A stretch of 64,000 nt of DNA from Litchfieldia alkalitelluris (GCF_002153425.1 NZ_KZ119600.1:3151920-3215919), one strand, 5' to 3'; shown: positions 1-8,933, counted from the first letter of the stretch. The notes: generated by a model not told the origin, from the sequence alone. Made by a program: numbers and translations.

Positions 1-1
1 A

Positions 2-82
2 GAATTAATGGAGAAGCACGTGAAATTCACGGAAGATTATTTAGGTTATTTTGATTTCGCATATTTTATTCTGAAAAAGTAA
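2..82 (+). CDS. C-terminal 26 codons of a gene entering from the left
   Basis: An open frame runs from the first bases to a TAA at 80-82 and would encode the last 26 residues of a protein ending in YFDFAYFILKK. A hairpin follows at 92-141, as expected after the end of a gene. No start codon or domain lies in the window, so the function cannot be named. The stretch is too short to be certain that it is coding. Confidence 0.45.
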   Translation, partial: ELMEKHVKFTEDYLGYFDFAYFILKK

Positions 83-91
83 TTATGAATA

Positions 92-141
92 GAGGCTGAG
101 AGAATGCGTTGTTTCTAGCATCACTCAGCCTCTATTATTAT
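92..141. terminator. Hairpin between the left-edge gene and iadA
   Basis: A 13-bp inverted repeat (AATAGAGGCTGAG and its complement) encloses a 23-nt loop. It lies between two convergent genes, so it probably ends transcription from both sides. The following T-run is interrupted. Confidence 0.6.
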
Positions 142-155
142 ATAATATGGTTGTT

Positions 156-1316
156 TTATTCAAAAGTCCCCTTAACTAGGTGTTCCTTATTCTTCATTAG
201 CCATTTCCCCTTGGACATTACACCGTTAATTACAGCAGATTCATCAATAATCATTAGATCAGCATCTTTTTCTGGCTGTATCCGTCCTTTCGATGGTAGC
301 TTTAATATGTCTGCAGGATTCGCAGTTGCAACACGTAAAGCTTCCTCTAAAGGTACTCCTTCAACTAAGTAAGCATTCCTTACTTCATCATAAAGACTAA
401 TAACTTTACCAATTTCTAGGCCGTTAAAATTCCCTTTATTGTCAAAACGCGGTAAACTCCCTTGACCGTCAGAAGTAAACATAATCTTGCCTATTGGAAC
501 ACCTGATTCCAACATTTTCTTCAAGCTTTTGCTTGCACATAGGTCATTAACTTGCCCCGAAGAGCTACTAGTTGTTAAATCCACATAGCCTCCACCCAGT
601 GCATAGTTAATTCCTGCCTCTAATAATTCATGTGTACGATTTATGTGTGTCGGTAAGAATTGTGAAATTGGAATATCCGTACTCTTAACTACTTTTTCTA
701 GCAAGTCTAGTTTTGTTGGACTATTACCAACATGAATAGTCACAACTCCCCCTTTACCGGACAGAATTCCACCAATCCTTGCTTCACTAGCTAAACGCGC
801 TAATTCATGTTCTTGAGGTTGAGAAGAACGATGATCAGCTATGGCAATCTCTCCTGAACCGATTATTTCTTGGATAAAAATAATATCAGTTTCTACTGAT
901 CCAGTTAATGTTTTCACCGGGACATGGTAGTTACCACTTTTACAATAACAAGTAATTCCTTCTTCCGTTAATCCTTTTGCTTTTGCTAATAAATTCGCCA
1001 TCGTTCTTGTAGTACCATCGGTTCCAATTACTCCAACAACAGTGGTAATTCCCCCCATAATACAATCAGAGAGCATTAATTCAGGAGTTCGCGTTTTAAA
1101 ACTGCCTTCCCCACCACCACCAGTAATATGGACGTGTCCATCAATTAATCCTGGTGTTATAATATAGCCACTCATATCGCTTACTTCAATATAAGGATTT
1201 GCTTCTAGAGAAATGTGTTCCTCCACGGCAGCAATTCGACCATCAGCTATTAATATATCTTTTTTCCCCATATATTCTGGGGCAAACACCTCTCCATTCT
1301 TGAGTAGCTTGAGCAT
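156..1316 (-). CDS. iadA: Isoaspartyl dipeptidase (beta-aspartyl-peptidase)
   Basis: The 386-residue protein matches the usual IadA length. It has the amidohydrolase pattern: an N-terminal beta strand region, then GLIDGHVHITGGGGEG with the metal-binding His-61 and His-63, later conserved histidines in FLPTHINRTHELL, and the late acidic motif MFTSDGQGSLPRF. Family members hydrolyse beta-aspartyl dipeptides released when proteins with isomerised Asp or Asn are degraded. It is a cytosolic zinc enzyme that forms its own transcription unit here. A purine-rich GGAAAGGATG lies just upstream of the ATG. No other amidohydrolase fits as well. Confidence 0.9.
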   Translation of the reverse strand: MLKLLKNGEVFAPEYMGKKDILIADGRIAAVEEHISLEANPYIEVSDMSGYIITPGLIDGHVHITGGGGEGSFKTRTPELMLSDCIMGGITTVVGVIGTDGTTRTMANLLAKAKGLTEEGITCYCKSGNYHVPVKTLTGSVETDIIFIQEIIGSGEIAIADHRSSQPQEHELARLASEARIGGILSGKGGVVTIHVGNSPTKLDLLEKVVKSTDIPISQFLPTHINRTHELLEAGINYALGGGYVDLTTSSSSGQVNDLCASKSLKKMLESGVPIGKIMFTSDGQGSLPRFDNKGNFNGLEIGKVISLYDEVRNAYLVEGVPLEEALRVATANPADILKLPSKGRIQPEKDADLMIIDESAVINGVMSKGKWLMKNKEHLVKGTFE

Positions 1317-1389
1317 TTCTTTTTCATCCTTTCCACTTATGCTATCCTACTATCACTATAACACCTCTTTTATGTAGTATAAATGCAAA

Positions 1390-1416
1390 AAGACTGCCTC
1401 TAAAAATAGAGTCAGC
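1390..1416 (-). terminator. Terminator after the 91-aa membrane protein gene
   Basis: On the minus strand an imperfect stem formed by GGCTGACTCTA and the later TAGAGGCAGTC is followed by TTTTT. It lies about 25 bp past the stop at 1441. Confidence 0.6.
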
Positions 1417-1440
1417 CTGCGTTATACAAAGGAGTATTGT

Positions 1441-1716
1441 TTATACATAAAGGATTAGGGCAAAGACCAAGGAAGCTGCTCCTAATACAGTAAGTAATAT
1501 AGAAACTGCTGCTTCTTTCTTTTGGTACATTCTCATGGATAAAAAATAGATGCCCACCATAATTCCCATAAATAAAATCGCGTCGAAAATTGGATGTAAT
1601 AATGTGGCTTGTGTTGTCGTATGTTGATATATGGAGAAATTTACGAGGATCGCAATGCTCCATCCGACAAATAGCCCGATGCCTATGTAATTTAATAATT
1701 TTTTCATCAATTTCAC
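1441..1716 (-). CDS. Small integral membrane protein, unknown function
   Basis: The 91-residue product has three hydrophobic spans: about residues 9-28, 40-60 and 70-90. A short basic N-terminus (MKLMKKLLN) and a KKEA loop lie outside them. GGGGGTGAAATTG upstream supports the ATG. I recognise no family. Nothing beyond membrane location can be inferred; it is flanked by iadA and a divergent histidine kinase gene. Confidence 0.65.
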   Translation of the reverse strand: MKLMKKLLNYIGIGLFVGWSIAILVNFSIYQHTTTQATLLHPIFDAILFMGIMVGIYFLSMRMYQKKEAAVSILLTVLGAASLVFALILYV

Positions 1717-1822
1717 CCCCTTAATAAATATTTAATTTTTAAATTTTTTTACACATTTCATTGTTTTTAGTAGTCTTTATTCGTAAAATAAAATCACAGT
1801 GGGATAATAGGAGTGATACAAA

Positions 1823-3175
1823 GTGGAACTCTACTTTCATTATTTATTAAATGTTTTTATTATTTTAACCCCTACATTTATTTATGCAACTTTTTGGAAG
1901 AACCATACTTTCAATCGTTTTTCAAACGCAAATTCAATCACTTTATTCATATCTTGTGTCTGTGTAAGTATTTTAACCATTATTCTATCCGTTGAATCAT
2001 ACAATGGAGTACCCTTTGATTTGCGATTTGTACCACTGTTTATTGGAACTATGATGGGTGGACCAATCATTGGAACAGGAATACTTGGGGTTCAAGTATT
2101 ATTCCACATACTCACACACGGCTTTGATTATATTGCCTATTATCTATTTTCCCTTATTTCTGGAATTTTAATATTATTATCAGGAATAATTTATCACAAA
2201 TATTATTCCCTTTGGTCTCATACTAAAAGATTTTTATACATTACAATTGTATTTTTTGCAATTCCATTGCTTATTTTCCTCATGCCGACTAGCTTGCTAA
2301 CAATGCCTAAAGTCGAAGGTTTTTACACCATACTGTTTTTCTCAGCAACTCATATACCTACCATACTTATCACACTAACTATTATAGAAAAAATTAAGAT
2401 GAATGCAAAGCTTCAAAAGGATTTAGAAAAAAGTGAGCAACTTCGTGTCGTAAGTGAGTTAGCCGCTTCTGTCGCCCACGAAGTACGTAACCCCATGACT
2501 GTAGCGAGGGGATTCATTCAGTTAATACATTCAAGATCCAATCTAACTTCAGATGAAAAAAAATATTTGCTATTAACTATATCAGAATTAGACAGAGCCC
2601 AATCCATTATAAGCGACTACCTTTCCTTAGCAAAACCAGATGATAAAACACATTCACCAGTCAGCGTTTTTAAAGTAATGGATAAAGTACGACATACCAT
2701 TCAGGCTTACGCATTAATGAATAATGTATCAGTAGAAATTGCTGTCCCTCAAAACTTATCAATATTAGGTAACGAAAAAGAGCTAACGCAAGTCGTCTTG
2801 AATATAACAAAAAATGGAATCGAAGCAATGGAAAGTGGCGGAGTTCTTACATTAACGGCTGAGCTCAGAGATGATCATGTAGACATAAGTATTAAAGATA
2901 CGGGGCAAGGCATGTCAAAGGAACAATTAAAACAATTAGGAAACGCTTATTTTACAACAAAAGAAAAAGGTACTGGGTTAGGATTAATGATATCCTATAA
3001 CATCATTCATTCATGGGGTGGTACTGTCTCTGTCCAGAGCAAAAAAGGAGAAGGAACAGAATTTATCATTCACCTTCCACTGTTAAGTGAAGCCCCAGAA
3101 CATCAAGTCGTACCACCAATCGAACAATATATAAATAAGAGCGGTGATGCCTTGCATATCGGTCGCGACAACTAG
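1823..3175 (+). CDS. Membrane sensor histidine kinase, sporulation-kinase type
   Basis: Residues 1-190 contain five to six membrane spans and resemble the 5TM sensor region (5TMR-LYT type) found in KinB-like kinases. A linker leads to the HisKA phosphoacceptor box SVAHEVRNPM with His-219, then the N box (NITKNGIEAM), G1 (IKDTGQGM) and G2 (GTGLGLMISY). All catalytic motifs are intact. In Bacillus such orphan kinases feed the Spo0F phosphorelay. No response regulator gene is adjacent, which fits that role, but the target is inferred. The GTG start at 1823 follows AGGAGTGATACAAA. Length (450 residues) is typical. Confidence 0.82.
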   Translation: MELYFHYLLNVFIILTPTFIYATFWKNHTFNRFSNANSITLFISCVCVSILTIILSVESYNGVPFDLRFVPLFIGTMMGGPIIGTGILGVQVLFHILTHGFDYIAYYLFSLISGILILLSGIIYHKYYSLWSHTKRFLYITIVFFAIPLLIFLMPTSLLTMPKVEGFYTILFFSATHIPTILITLTIIEKIKMNAKLQKDLEKSEQLRVVSELAASVAHEVRNPMTVARGFIQLIHSRSNLTSDEKKYLLLTISELDRAQSIISDYLSLAKPDDKTHSPVSVFKVMDKVRHTIQAYALMNNVSVEIAVPQNLSILGNEKELTQVVLNITKNGIEAMESGGVLTLTAELRDDHVDISIKDTGQGMSKEQLKQLGNAYFTTKEKGTGLGLMISYNIIHSWGGTVSVQSKKGEGTEFIIHLPLLSEAPEHQVVPPIEQYINKSGDALHIGRDN

Positions 3176-3235
3176 ACTGAGACCTATTTAGTTAACAACT
3201 AAACAATTTGTAATAGGTGAGCACTTATTATATTA

Positions 3236-3268
3236 AAGGCTGGAACATAACTATATGAATCCAGCCTC
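3236..3268 (-). terminator. Hairpin after the bdbC-thioredoxin pair
   Basis: An 8-bp stem AGGCTGGA/TCCAGCCT with a 17-nt loop lies just past the stop of the thioredoxin-like gene on the minus strand. The T-run is weak. It resembles the GAGGCTGGGACA ends of the larger repeat at 13.3 kb. Confidence 0.5.
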
Positions 3269-3275
3269 CACTCTA

Positions 3276-3749
3276 TTAATTTAAGACAATTTCTTGATAA
3301 AACTGTTCGTATACTTCTTGTTCATATGCGCCAACCATTCTTGGCTCCCTTTCTTGGCCTGCTTCATAGTGGATGAGTGTTGGTGTATATTCCACCTCAT
3401 ATTGGTCCCAACCTTCACGAAATTCTTCAAGATTAAAGAGTTTCACCTCTACCCCTGCGGCTTCTGCTGCGTCCACAATTCTTGGTGTTGCAACACCACA
3501 ATACTCACAAGTTGGACTGTAAAAGTATACTGTTACATCCTCTTCAGCATCTATTATCTCTGCCAATTCATGAGGTAAAATTATATTTTGATAATAAGGA
3601 TCATTCAACTGCTTAACTGTTTCTGGGTGAAGCCTGTCCTTGCCGAAAGGATTCCCTTCAACCTGTTGTGTTGTTTGATAATTAGTAATAAATATTAATG
3701 CCCCAAAGATAGAAAGTATAATAATGCTAAATATGATAATTTTCTTCAT
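3276..3749 (-). CDS. Membrane-anchored thioredoxin-fold protein, BdbC partner
   Basis: An N-terminal hydrophobic segment (about residues 4-23) anchors a thioredoxin fold outside the membrane. The redox motif is CEYC within YFYSPTCEYCGVATP. The cis-proline strand YTPTLIHYEAG follows. It starts directly after bdbC on the same strand, so the pair probably works as a quinone-linked thiol oxidase plus thiol-disulfide oxidoreductase for exported proteins. I chose the ATG at 3749 because AAGGAG lies 8 nt before it; an in-frame GTG at 3758 overlaps the bdbC stop. It could equally be called BdbA- or BdbD-like. Confidence 0.8.
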   Translation of the reverse strand: MKKIIIFSIIILSIFGALIFITNYQTTQQVEGNPFGKDRLHPETVKQLNDPYYQNIILPHELAEIIDAEEDVTVYFYSPTCEYCGVATPRIVDAAEAAGVEVKLFNLEEFREGWDQYEVEYTPTLIHYEAGQEREPRMVGAYEQEVYEQFYQEIVLN

Positions 3750-3754
3750 GTCAT

Positions 3755-4180
3755 TCACTCCTTCGATAGTTTAATAACCCAAATCATCAATAGGCTTATT
3801 AGTAAGAATGCTAGTCCTGCAAGAAATGGAATCGTAATAAAGCCAAACCAGTTTATATAAGCATAATTACAAGGTATAATTCCACATGCTTCAGCACGTT
3901 GACTTAATGCTGGTATTTTTTCTAACATGTAATGATAGGTTGAAAAACCTAACCCAATTACACTTATTGGAAGTGTATAATATGCTTGCTTAGCATCTTT
4001 TTTTACAGTAGCTATTGCTAAAGTTATTGCCATAGGATACATGAATATTCGCTGTATCCAACACAAGCTACAGGGAATATAGTGTCTTATTTCAGAAAAA
4101 TATAATGAACCTAATGTGGCAATGACTGCTATTCCCCAAGAGATAAACATGGCGTACTCTATTTTCTTTTGCTTCTCCAT
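3755..4180 (-). CDS. bdbC: Disulfide formation protein, DsbB family
   Basis: The 141-residue protein has four membrane spans and the two cysteine pairs of the BdbC/DsbB family: CSLC just after the first span (CSLCWIQRIFMYP) and CGIIPC in the second loop. It reoxidises an extracellular thiol oxidase and passes electrons to quinone. GGAGGAATAGC precedes the ATG. The next gene, 5 bp downstream, encodes a membrane-anchored thioredoxin-fold protein with CEYC, the expected partner. In Bacillus such pairs often serve competence pseudopilus proteins, which may matter given the pilus locus at 34-46 kb. Confidence 0.9.
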   Translation of the reverse strand: MEKQKKIEYAMFISWGIAVIATLGSLYFSEIRHYIPCSLCWIQRIFMYPMAITLAIATVKKDAKQAYYTLPISVIGLGFSTYHYMLEKIPALSQRAEACGIIPCNYAYINWFGFITIPFLAGLAFLLISLLMIWVIKLSKE

Positions 4181-4258
4181 GCTATTCCTCCAATGTAGTA
4201 TTACTACGTTTTATCACTGTAACGATTTAACTATACACTAATTTTCAGGCTCGATTCA

Positions 4259-4290
4259 AAAAAAACACCTGCTAAACAGGTATTTTTTTC
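4259..4290 (-). terminator. Bidirectional terminator after the GGDEF-EAL gene
   Basis: The stem ACCTG/CAGGT with loop CTAAA has A7 on one side and T7 on the other. It lies 11 bp past the stop at 4301. Confidence 0.8.
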
Positions 4291-4300
4291 AGTACTAAAG

Positions 4301-6079
4301 CTATACACACAATACATTTTGTGGGTTTGTTGATTTAATAAATTCTGAAAGTTGTTTAGGTGGTAATGGTTTACTATATAAGAAGCCTTGCATTTCATCA
4401 CATTTTCGATCTTTTAAGAATGATACCATATCTACTGTTTCTACACCTTCTGCAATTACTCTTAAATTCATATTATGAGCAAGCTGGATAATGGAGGTGA
4501 CAATAGCTTGGTCATTTGTATTATCTACTAGTTCTTTAATAAACGATTGATCAATTTTAAGTGTGTCTATCGGGAACTTTCGTAAATAGCTTAAGGACGA
4601 ATATCCTGTTCCAAAATCATCAATGGAAATTCTTATACCTAGATCCTTTAATAGGTGGAGCGTCCTTAAACACTCATCCCTGTTATACATTAGATCATTC
4701 TCCGTAATTTCTAGATCCAGTAATTCAGGTGTTAGCTCCGTTTTAAAAATATTAGACTCTACTTTTTTTACAAAATCAGGCCTTTGAAATTGTATTGGTG
4801 AAATATTAATACTAATGCGAAGTGGGTTTCCTTCATCACTCCACCTCTTTGCCTGTATCATCGCTTCCTCTAACACCCAATCTCCAATTGCAACTATAAG
4901 TCCTGTCTCCTCTGCTAATGGAATAAATGTTCCTGGAGAAATAACCCCCAACTGTTTATCGTTCCAGCGTATTAGTGCTTCCACACCAACTACTTCCTTC
5001 TTACCTAAGTCAATTTGGGGCTGGTAATGCAGTTGGAAATCTTTACGTTCAGTAGCAATCCTCAATCTCTTTTCCAATAATAGCTTTTGATCGTGTTTTG
5101 TACGAATGGAAGAATGATACCACTGCACATTATTTTTACCTTTTTCTTTTGCGTAGTGCATTGCCATTTCTGACTGCTGAACAATCTCATGATACGTTGT
5201 TCCATATTCAGGGTAATAGGAAATCCCAATGCTAGCAGTTATATATAATTCATTCCCTTTTACTATAAATGGGGAGTGAAAAAGTTCTAATATCTCTTCT
5301 GCTATCATTTCTGCATTCTGTTTAGTATCTGGAGAATCTAAGATAATAGTAAACTCATCACCACCATAACGGTACACTTGAAAATGATAATTTAAATTAA
5401 TTAGGGATTGAGCAATAACCTGGATTAACTTATCACCAGTAAAGTGCCCTAACGTATCGTTATAAAACTTGAATCTATCCAAATCTATGAAAAATAAAAT
5501 AAAGTCTCCCTGCTCATCGATTCTGAAAGTTATATCACGTTCAAACTTGTCCCGATTTGGCAAACCTGTTAAATAGTCAATTGCAGATATTTCTTTAATC
5601 ACTCTTTCCGCTTGCTTTAATCTCGTTATATCCTGGTGTAGTATTAATACAACCTCTAACTTACCAGTATCATTATTTTTTATCATTGGCTGCACCCTTG
5701 CCCTAAATATAAGTGGGTTGCCACTCTTGGTGCGAAAGACCACATCTTTGGAGGTTAACTCTCCAGAAAATACAGCTTGTTCAAGCAGTCCTTTATTATG
5801 TATAGTTGGCTCCTCGTATAGTGAAGAATAATAAACTCCTAATAATTCCTCTTTTTCATATTTCATCATAGAACAGAATGATTCACTTACATAAGCAATC
5901 CGCCCTTCATTGTTTGTTAGTACAATAAGGGAAGTTTCCTCTAGTGTCGCTTTAAGTGTTTGTATTATTTTCAATTCTTCTGATTGGATATTATTATTAT
6001 TCTGCCATATATCAGAAAACCACTTTGGCAGGTTAAAATCATCTTTTATTTCATTCCTTATTACGGTATTCTTCTCCAT
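4301..6079 (-). CDS. PAS-GGDEF-EAL c-di-GMP turnover protein
   Basis: From the chosen start the product has 592 residues and no membrane span. An N-terminal region of about 40 residues precedes a PAS domain with its PAC segment (about 45-155). GGDEF follows (about 160-330), with the intact motif GGDEF at 239-243, then EAL (about 335-585), with EAL at 367-369 and the metal-binding loop DDFGTGYSSL. Both activities look possible: making and cleaving c-di-GMP. No RxxD inhibitory site is seen before GGDEF. The ATG at 6079 has AAGGAGGG five nt upstream; an open frame continues to 6250, but it runs through a terminator hairpin and is unlikely to be translated. Confidence 0.88.
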   Translation of the reverse strand: MEKNTVIRNEIKDDFNLPKWFSDIWQNNNNIQSEELKIIQTLKATLEETSLIVLTNNEGRIAYVSESFCSMMKYEKEELLGVYYSSLYEEPTIHNKGLLEQAVFSGELTSKDVVFRTKSGNPLIFRARVQPMIKNNDTGKLEVVLILHQDITRLKQAERVIKEISAIDYLTGLPNRDKFERDITFRIDEQGDFILFFIDLDRFKFYNDTLGHFTGDKLIQVIAQSLINLNYHFQVYRYGGDEFTIILDSPDTKQNAEMIAEEILELFHSPFIVKGNELYITASIGISYYPEYGTTYHEIVQQSEMAMHYAKEKGKNNVQWYHSSIRTKHDQKLLLEKRLRIATERKDFQLHYQPQIDLGKKEVVGVEALIRWNDKQLGVISPGTFIPLAEETGLIVAIGDWVLEEAMIQAKRWSDEGNPLRISINISPIQFQRPDFVKKVESNIFKTELTPELLDLEITENDLMYNRDECLRTLHLLKDLGIRISIDDFGTGYSSLSYLRKFPIDTLKIDQSFIKELVDNTNDQAIVTSIIQLAHNMNLRVIAEGVETVDMVSFLKDRKCDEMQGFLYSKPLPPKQLSEFIKSTNPQNVLCV

Positions 6080-6165
6080 CTTTTCCCTCCTTGGATCTAA
6101 TGGCTTACCTCTTGAATGACTTTCGTATGGGAAACTGCAGTAATACGTAAAGGATATATAAAAAA

Positions 6166-6190
6166 ACCGACCGAAAAAACGGTCGGTTGC
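6166..6190 (-). terminator. Terminator hairpin inside the leader of the GGDEF-EAL gene
   Basis: On the minus strand AACCGACCG-TTTTTT-CGGTCGGTT is followed by a T-run. It lies about 85 bp before the start codon and well after a good promoter, so it sits in the 5' leader rather than at a gene end. It may act as an attenuator. Confidence 0.6.
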
Positions 6191-6281
6191 ACTACTAGCT
6201 CCTACATGCCCAAGTGCCCAAATGAAGACATGTTTTCTTCGCTTCCACAAAAAAAATTCTAAATAGCCTTACTTATTATTC

Positions 6282-6311
6282 ATTGTATTATTTTATCAAA
6301 GTAAATATCAA
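6282..6311 (-). promoter_or_regulatory. SigA-type promoter for the GGDEF-EAL gene
   Basis: TTGATA (-35) and TACAAT (-10) are separated by 18 bp on the minus strand. Transcription would begin near 6275, giving a leader of about 195 nt that contains the hairpin at 6166-6190. Confidence 0.6.
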
Positions 6312-6468
6312 CCATTTTATCTTAAACTACTAAATTTTTTTTTACAGAAAAGTTCTATAAATAGTAATAAACTTTTCACATGCTCGACAAAAACCTCAAA
6401 ACCAACCAATATCAGTTCGTTTTATAATAGAGGTGTAAGATAATTCCAAGGAAATGAGGTGAGGGGAA

Positions 6469-6717
6469 TTGGACGTAAAGCTTTTTATTAATGATAACAT
6501 AAACGGAAAAATTGTAGAGAAGCGATTGATGGAAGTAGTAACTGACTTAGGTATAGAAGCCCACGTTGAAATTCTCCATAATCATTCATCCGATGTTGAT
6601 GGTATTTTTTATACACCTACATTAATCGTTAATAATCAAGTTATTTCCAGTGGTAAGGTACTATCCAAAGAAGAGATGTCATCATTTTTCGTCAATCCTG
6701 TTACTTTTATTAGATAA
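6469..6717 (+). CDS. Small thioredoxin-fold protein without CxxC
   Basis: The 82-residue product has the end of a thioredoxin/glutaredoxin fold: YTPTLIVNNQVISSG holds the cis-proline strand, and a final helix follows (SKEEMSSFF). No cysteine is present at all, so it is not a classical redox enzyme. The start is TTG at 6469, supported by GAGGTGAGGGGAA; no ATG gives a full fold. The next gene is a KTSC protein on the same strand, 47 bp away. The function is unknown. Confidence 0.65.
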   Translation: MDVKLFINDNINGKIVEKRLMEVVTDLGIEAHVEILHNHSSDVDGIFYTPTLIVNNQVISSGKVLSKEEMSSFFVNPVTFIR

Positions 6718-6764
6718 TGGGTACTCTATATTGTACCTATTCCAAGATCTAAGGGGGAATAAAA

Positions 6765-6980
6765 ATGGAAATGACTCAACTTAATTACGGAGAATTAAAT
6801 TCCATTGGTTATGATGAAATGACACGTCAATTACACGTGCATTTTAAAAACGGAGAATATAAGATTTATTACGAAGTAGCTAAACAAGATTATGTTGGTT
6901 TTTTATCTAGTCAAAATTACACAGAGTTTTTTCAAGAAAAAATTGAACCACGTTTCCCATCGAAAGAAATTGAAATGTAA
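6765..6980 (+). CDS. KTSC domain protein
   Basis: At 71 residues the protein is essentially one KTSC domain: NSIGYDEMTRQLHVHFKNGE, then YKIYYEV, then the helix ending in FFQEKIEPRFPSKEI. The family is small, widespread and has no firmly assigned biochemical role; some members lie near RNA-related genes. AAGGGGGAATAAAA precedes the ATG. A terminator follows at 7024-7056, so this gene and the thioredoxin-fold gene may be one unit. Confidence 0.75.
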   Translation: MEMTQLNYGELNSIGYDEMTRQLHVHFKNGEYKIYYEVAKQDYVGFLSSQNYTEFFQEKIEPRFPSKEIEM

Positions 6981-7023
6981 TAGTAAAACTTATGCTACAA
7001 TCCTAAGTTAGATAGTAAGTCAT

Positions 7024-7056
7024 TAAGATCGAACTAAAGTGTTCGGTCTTTTTTTA
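7024..7056 (+). terminator. Terminator after the KTSC gene
   Basis: AAGATCGAAC pairs with GTTCGGTCTT (one G-T pair) and is followed by seven T. The rest of 7057-7293 is AT-rich, has no gene, and should hold the ald promoter; TATAAC at about 7211 is a possible -10. Confidence 0.75.
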
Positions 7057-7293
7057 TGAGCATTTCGGAGACATTAAAGTAAAAATAAATATAAGTAAAG
7101 GGTATGTGGGCCCCCTTGCAAATGTAGTAATAATATCGTTGTCTTTACATCATTAAATATGTTCACTATATATAACAATAATTTAATAGTAATAATAAAA
7201 AAAAGTTGTGGTATAACAGGATAGACTTAGATAAAATAGTTTATGGAAGGGAATGTCCATTCAGGAAACACATTAACAAGAGGAGGGGTCTTA

Positions 7294-8409
7294 ATGAAAA
7301 TTGGCGTACTTAAAGAAGTGAAGAATAATGAAAACCGGATTGCTTTGACTCCCGCTGGTGTTTTAACCTTAAATAAGGCTGGTCACACTATTTATGTTGA
7401 ACGGGATGCTGGACTAGGCAGTGGCTTTAAAAATGAAGCCTATGTAGATGCAGGTGCAATATTATTAGATGAACCAAGAGATGTATGGTTTTCTGCTGAA
7501 ATGGTCATGAAAGTGAAGGAGCCTTTACCAAGTGAGTATGAATATTTTCGCGAGGGACTAATCCTTTTTACATATCTCCATTTAGCAGCTGTTCCTGAGC
7601 TTGCGGAGAAGTTAACAGAGAAAAAAGTTACTGCCATTGCATATGAAACAGTAGAAGTAAATAAAACACTCCCTTTACTAACTCCAATGAGTGAAGTTGC
7701 AGGAAGAATGGCCTCACAAATTGGAGCACAGTTTCTAGAAAAGCCAAAAGGCGGAAGTGGTATCCTTTTATCAGGAGTTCCTGGGGTAAAACGTGGTAAA
7801 GTTACGATTATAGGTGGTGGCGTTGTTGGTACCAATGCAGCAAAAATTGCTATGGGTTTAGGTGCTGACGTAACTATAATTGACCTTAATCCTGAACGTT
7901 TAAGAGAATTAGATGATATTTTCGGTACTGAAATTAATACGTTAATGAGTAATCCTCTAAATATATCAAATGCAGTCAAAGAATCAGATCTTGTAATCGG
8001 TGCTGTTTTAATTCCCGGCGCTAAAGCACCAAAATTAGTTACAGAAGAAATGATTACTAATATGATGCCAGGCTCTGTAATCGTTGATGTAGCAATTGAT
8101 CAAGGTGGTATATTTGAAACAGTAGATCGCATCACCACACATGATGATCCCACATATACAAAACATGGTGTTGTGCATTATGCGGTTGCAAATATGCCAG
8201 GCGCAGTCCCTAGAACATCTACAATAGCCTTGACTAACGTTACTGTCCCTTACGCATTACAAATTGCCAATAAAGGTATTGAGCAGGCTTTAAGGGATAA
8301 TCCTGCCCTTGTAAAAGGGGTAAATACAGCAAAGGGCTATGTCACTTATGAAGCTGTAGCACGTGATTTAGGATATGAGTATAGGACTGTCGAAGAATGT
8401 TTACTTTAA
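7294..8409 (+). CDS. ald: Alanine dehydrogenase
   Basis: The enzyme reversibly deaminates L-alanine to pyruvate with NAD+. The 371 residues match the family length. The N-terminal signature [20 protein letters not shown] opens the catalytic domain. The Rossmann motif [20 protein letters not shown] binds NAD, and [19 protein letters not shown] is the typical late motif. The ATG at 7294 follows GAGGAGGGGTCTTA; the frame stays open upstream to 7243, but that start lacks a ribosome site. It is a single-gene unit closed by a strong terminator. In Bacillus Ald supports growth on alanine and normal sporulation. Confidence 0.95.
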   Translation: MKIGVLKEVKNNENRIALTPAGVLTLNKAGHTIYVERDAGLGSGFKNEAYVDAGAILLDEPRDVWFSAEMVMKVKEPLPSEYEYFREGLILFTYLHLAAVPELAEKLTEKKVTAIAYETVEVNKTLPLLTPMSEVAGRMASQIGAQFLEKPKGGSGILLSGVPGVKRGKVTIIGGGVVGTNAAKIAMGLGADVTIIDLNPERLRELDDIFGTEINTLMSNPLNISNAVKESDLVIGAVLIPGAKAPKLVTEEMITNMMPGSVIVDVAIDQGGIFETVDRITTHDDPTYTKHGVVHYAVANMPGAVPRTSTIALTNVTVPYALQIANKGIEQALRDNPALVKGVNTAKGYVTYEAVARDLGYEYRTVEECLL

Positions 8410-8433
8410 AAAAGCATGCACTCCTTATCATCA

Positions 8434-8471
8434 TAAAAAAAAGCTGCTGGCTTAAGCCAGCAGCTTTTTAC
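8434..8471. terminator. Bidirectional terminator between ald and the YjcZ gene
   Basis: AAAAGCTGCTGG-CTTAAG-CCAGCAGCTTTTT is a 12-bp perfect stem with an A-run on the left and a T-run on the right. It serves two convergent genes. Confidence 0.9.
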
Positions 8472-8488
8472 TACTTATCAATCTTAAA

Positions 8489-8707
8489 TTAGTAAGCGCC
8501 AGTGCCAGCTGCTAGTGCTGCACCAATGATTACTAATAGGATAAACAGTACAAGGACTAAAGCAAATCCTCCTGCAAATCCTCCACCATGTGCTGGCGCT
8601 GCAACAGGTGCTGCTGGTGCAGGTGCACAGCAACCATAGTAACCTGGTTCACCGTAACCATAACCTGCCATTTGTGGATCTGCATATCCTCCGTGATAGT
8701 GACTCAT
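8489..8707 (-). CDS. YjcZ-family sporulation protein, long form A
   Basis: The 72-residue product has a Gly/Tyr/Ala/Pro-rich N-terminus (residues 1-45) and the YjcZ signature GGFALVLVLFILLVIIGAAL, a single hydrophobic span near the C-terminus. YjcZ-type proteins are tiny and often sporulation-linked; no mechanism is known. It is the second gene of a short-long pair repeated once nearby. A GGAGG site precedes the ATG, and the bidirectional terminator follows. Confidence 0.8.
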   Translation of the reverse strand: MSHYHGGYADPQMAGYGYGEPGYYGCCAPAPAAPVAAPAHGGGFAGGFALVLVLFILLVIIGAALAAGTGAY

Positions 8708-8770
8708 GAAGAACTCCTCCTTCGAAATATTTTATCTTAATAAATTTGAATAAGGGTATTTAACGGTTAA

Positions 8771-8884
8771 TTAATAACCGTAACCATATCCAGGTCTTAC
8801 AACTGCTGCTCCAATAATTACTAACAAGATAAACACTACAAGAATAAACGCAAAGCTACCTACGCCTCTAGCCGTATGACTCAT
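8771..8884 (-). CDS. YjcZ-family protein, short form A (37 aa)
   Basis: This short ORF reads MSHTARGVGSFAF, then the YjcZ-type span ILVVFILLVIIGAAVVRP, then GYGYGY. GAAGGAGTGAGTGTTTA gives a clear ribosome site before the ATG at 8884. Its twin at 9337-9453 shares the same core and the VVRPG ending. It precedes the long-form gene by 63 bp, and a SigK-type promoter lies just upstream. Confidence 0.75.
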   Translation of the reverse strand: MSHTARGVGSFAFILVVFILLVIIGAAVVRPGYGYGY

Positions 8885-8933
8885 TAAACACTCACTCCTT
8901 CGAAAATGTCTTGCGAATTATCCTTCGCACCAA

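Noticed and set aside
6080-6250. N-terminal extension of the GGDEF-EAL protein
   Set aside because: The frame runs through a strong terminator, and a much better ribosome site precedes ATG 6079.
6079-6275. GEMM-I c-di-GMP riboswitch in the leader
   Set aside because: The conserved GGNCAAA and GACGCAAAGCC segments are not found, so a specific riboswitch class is not claimed.
7440-7979. 179-codon minus-strand ORF inside ald
   Set aside because: It is the antisense of a clearly conserved enzyme and has no domain or ribosome site.
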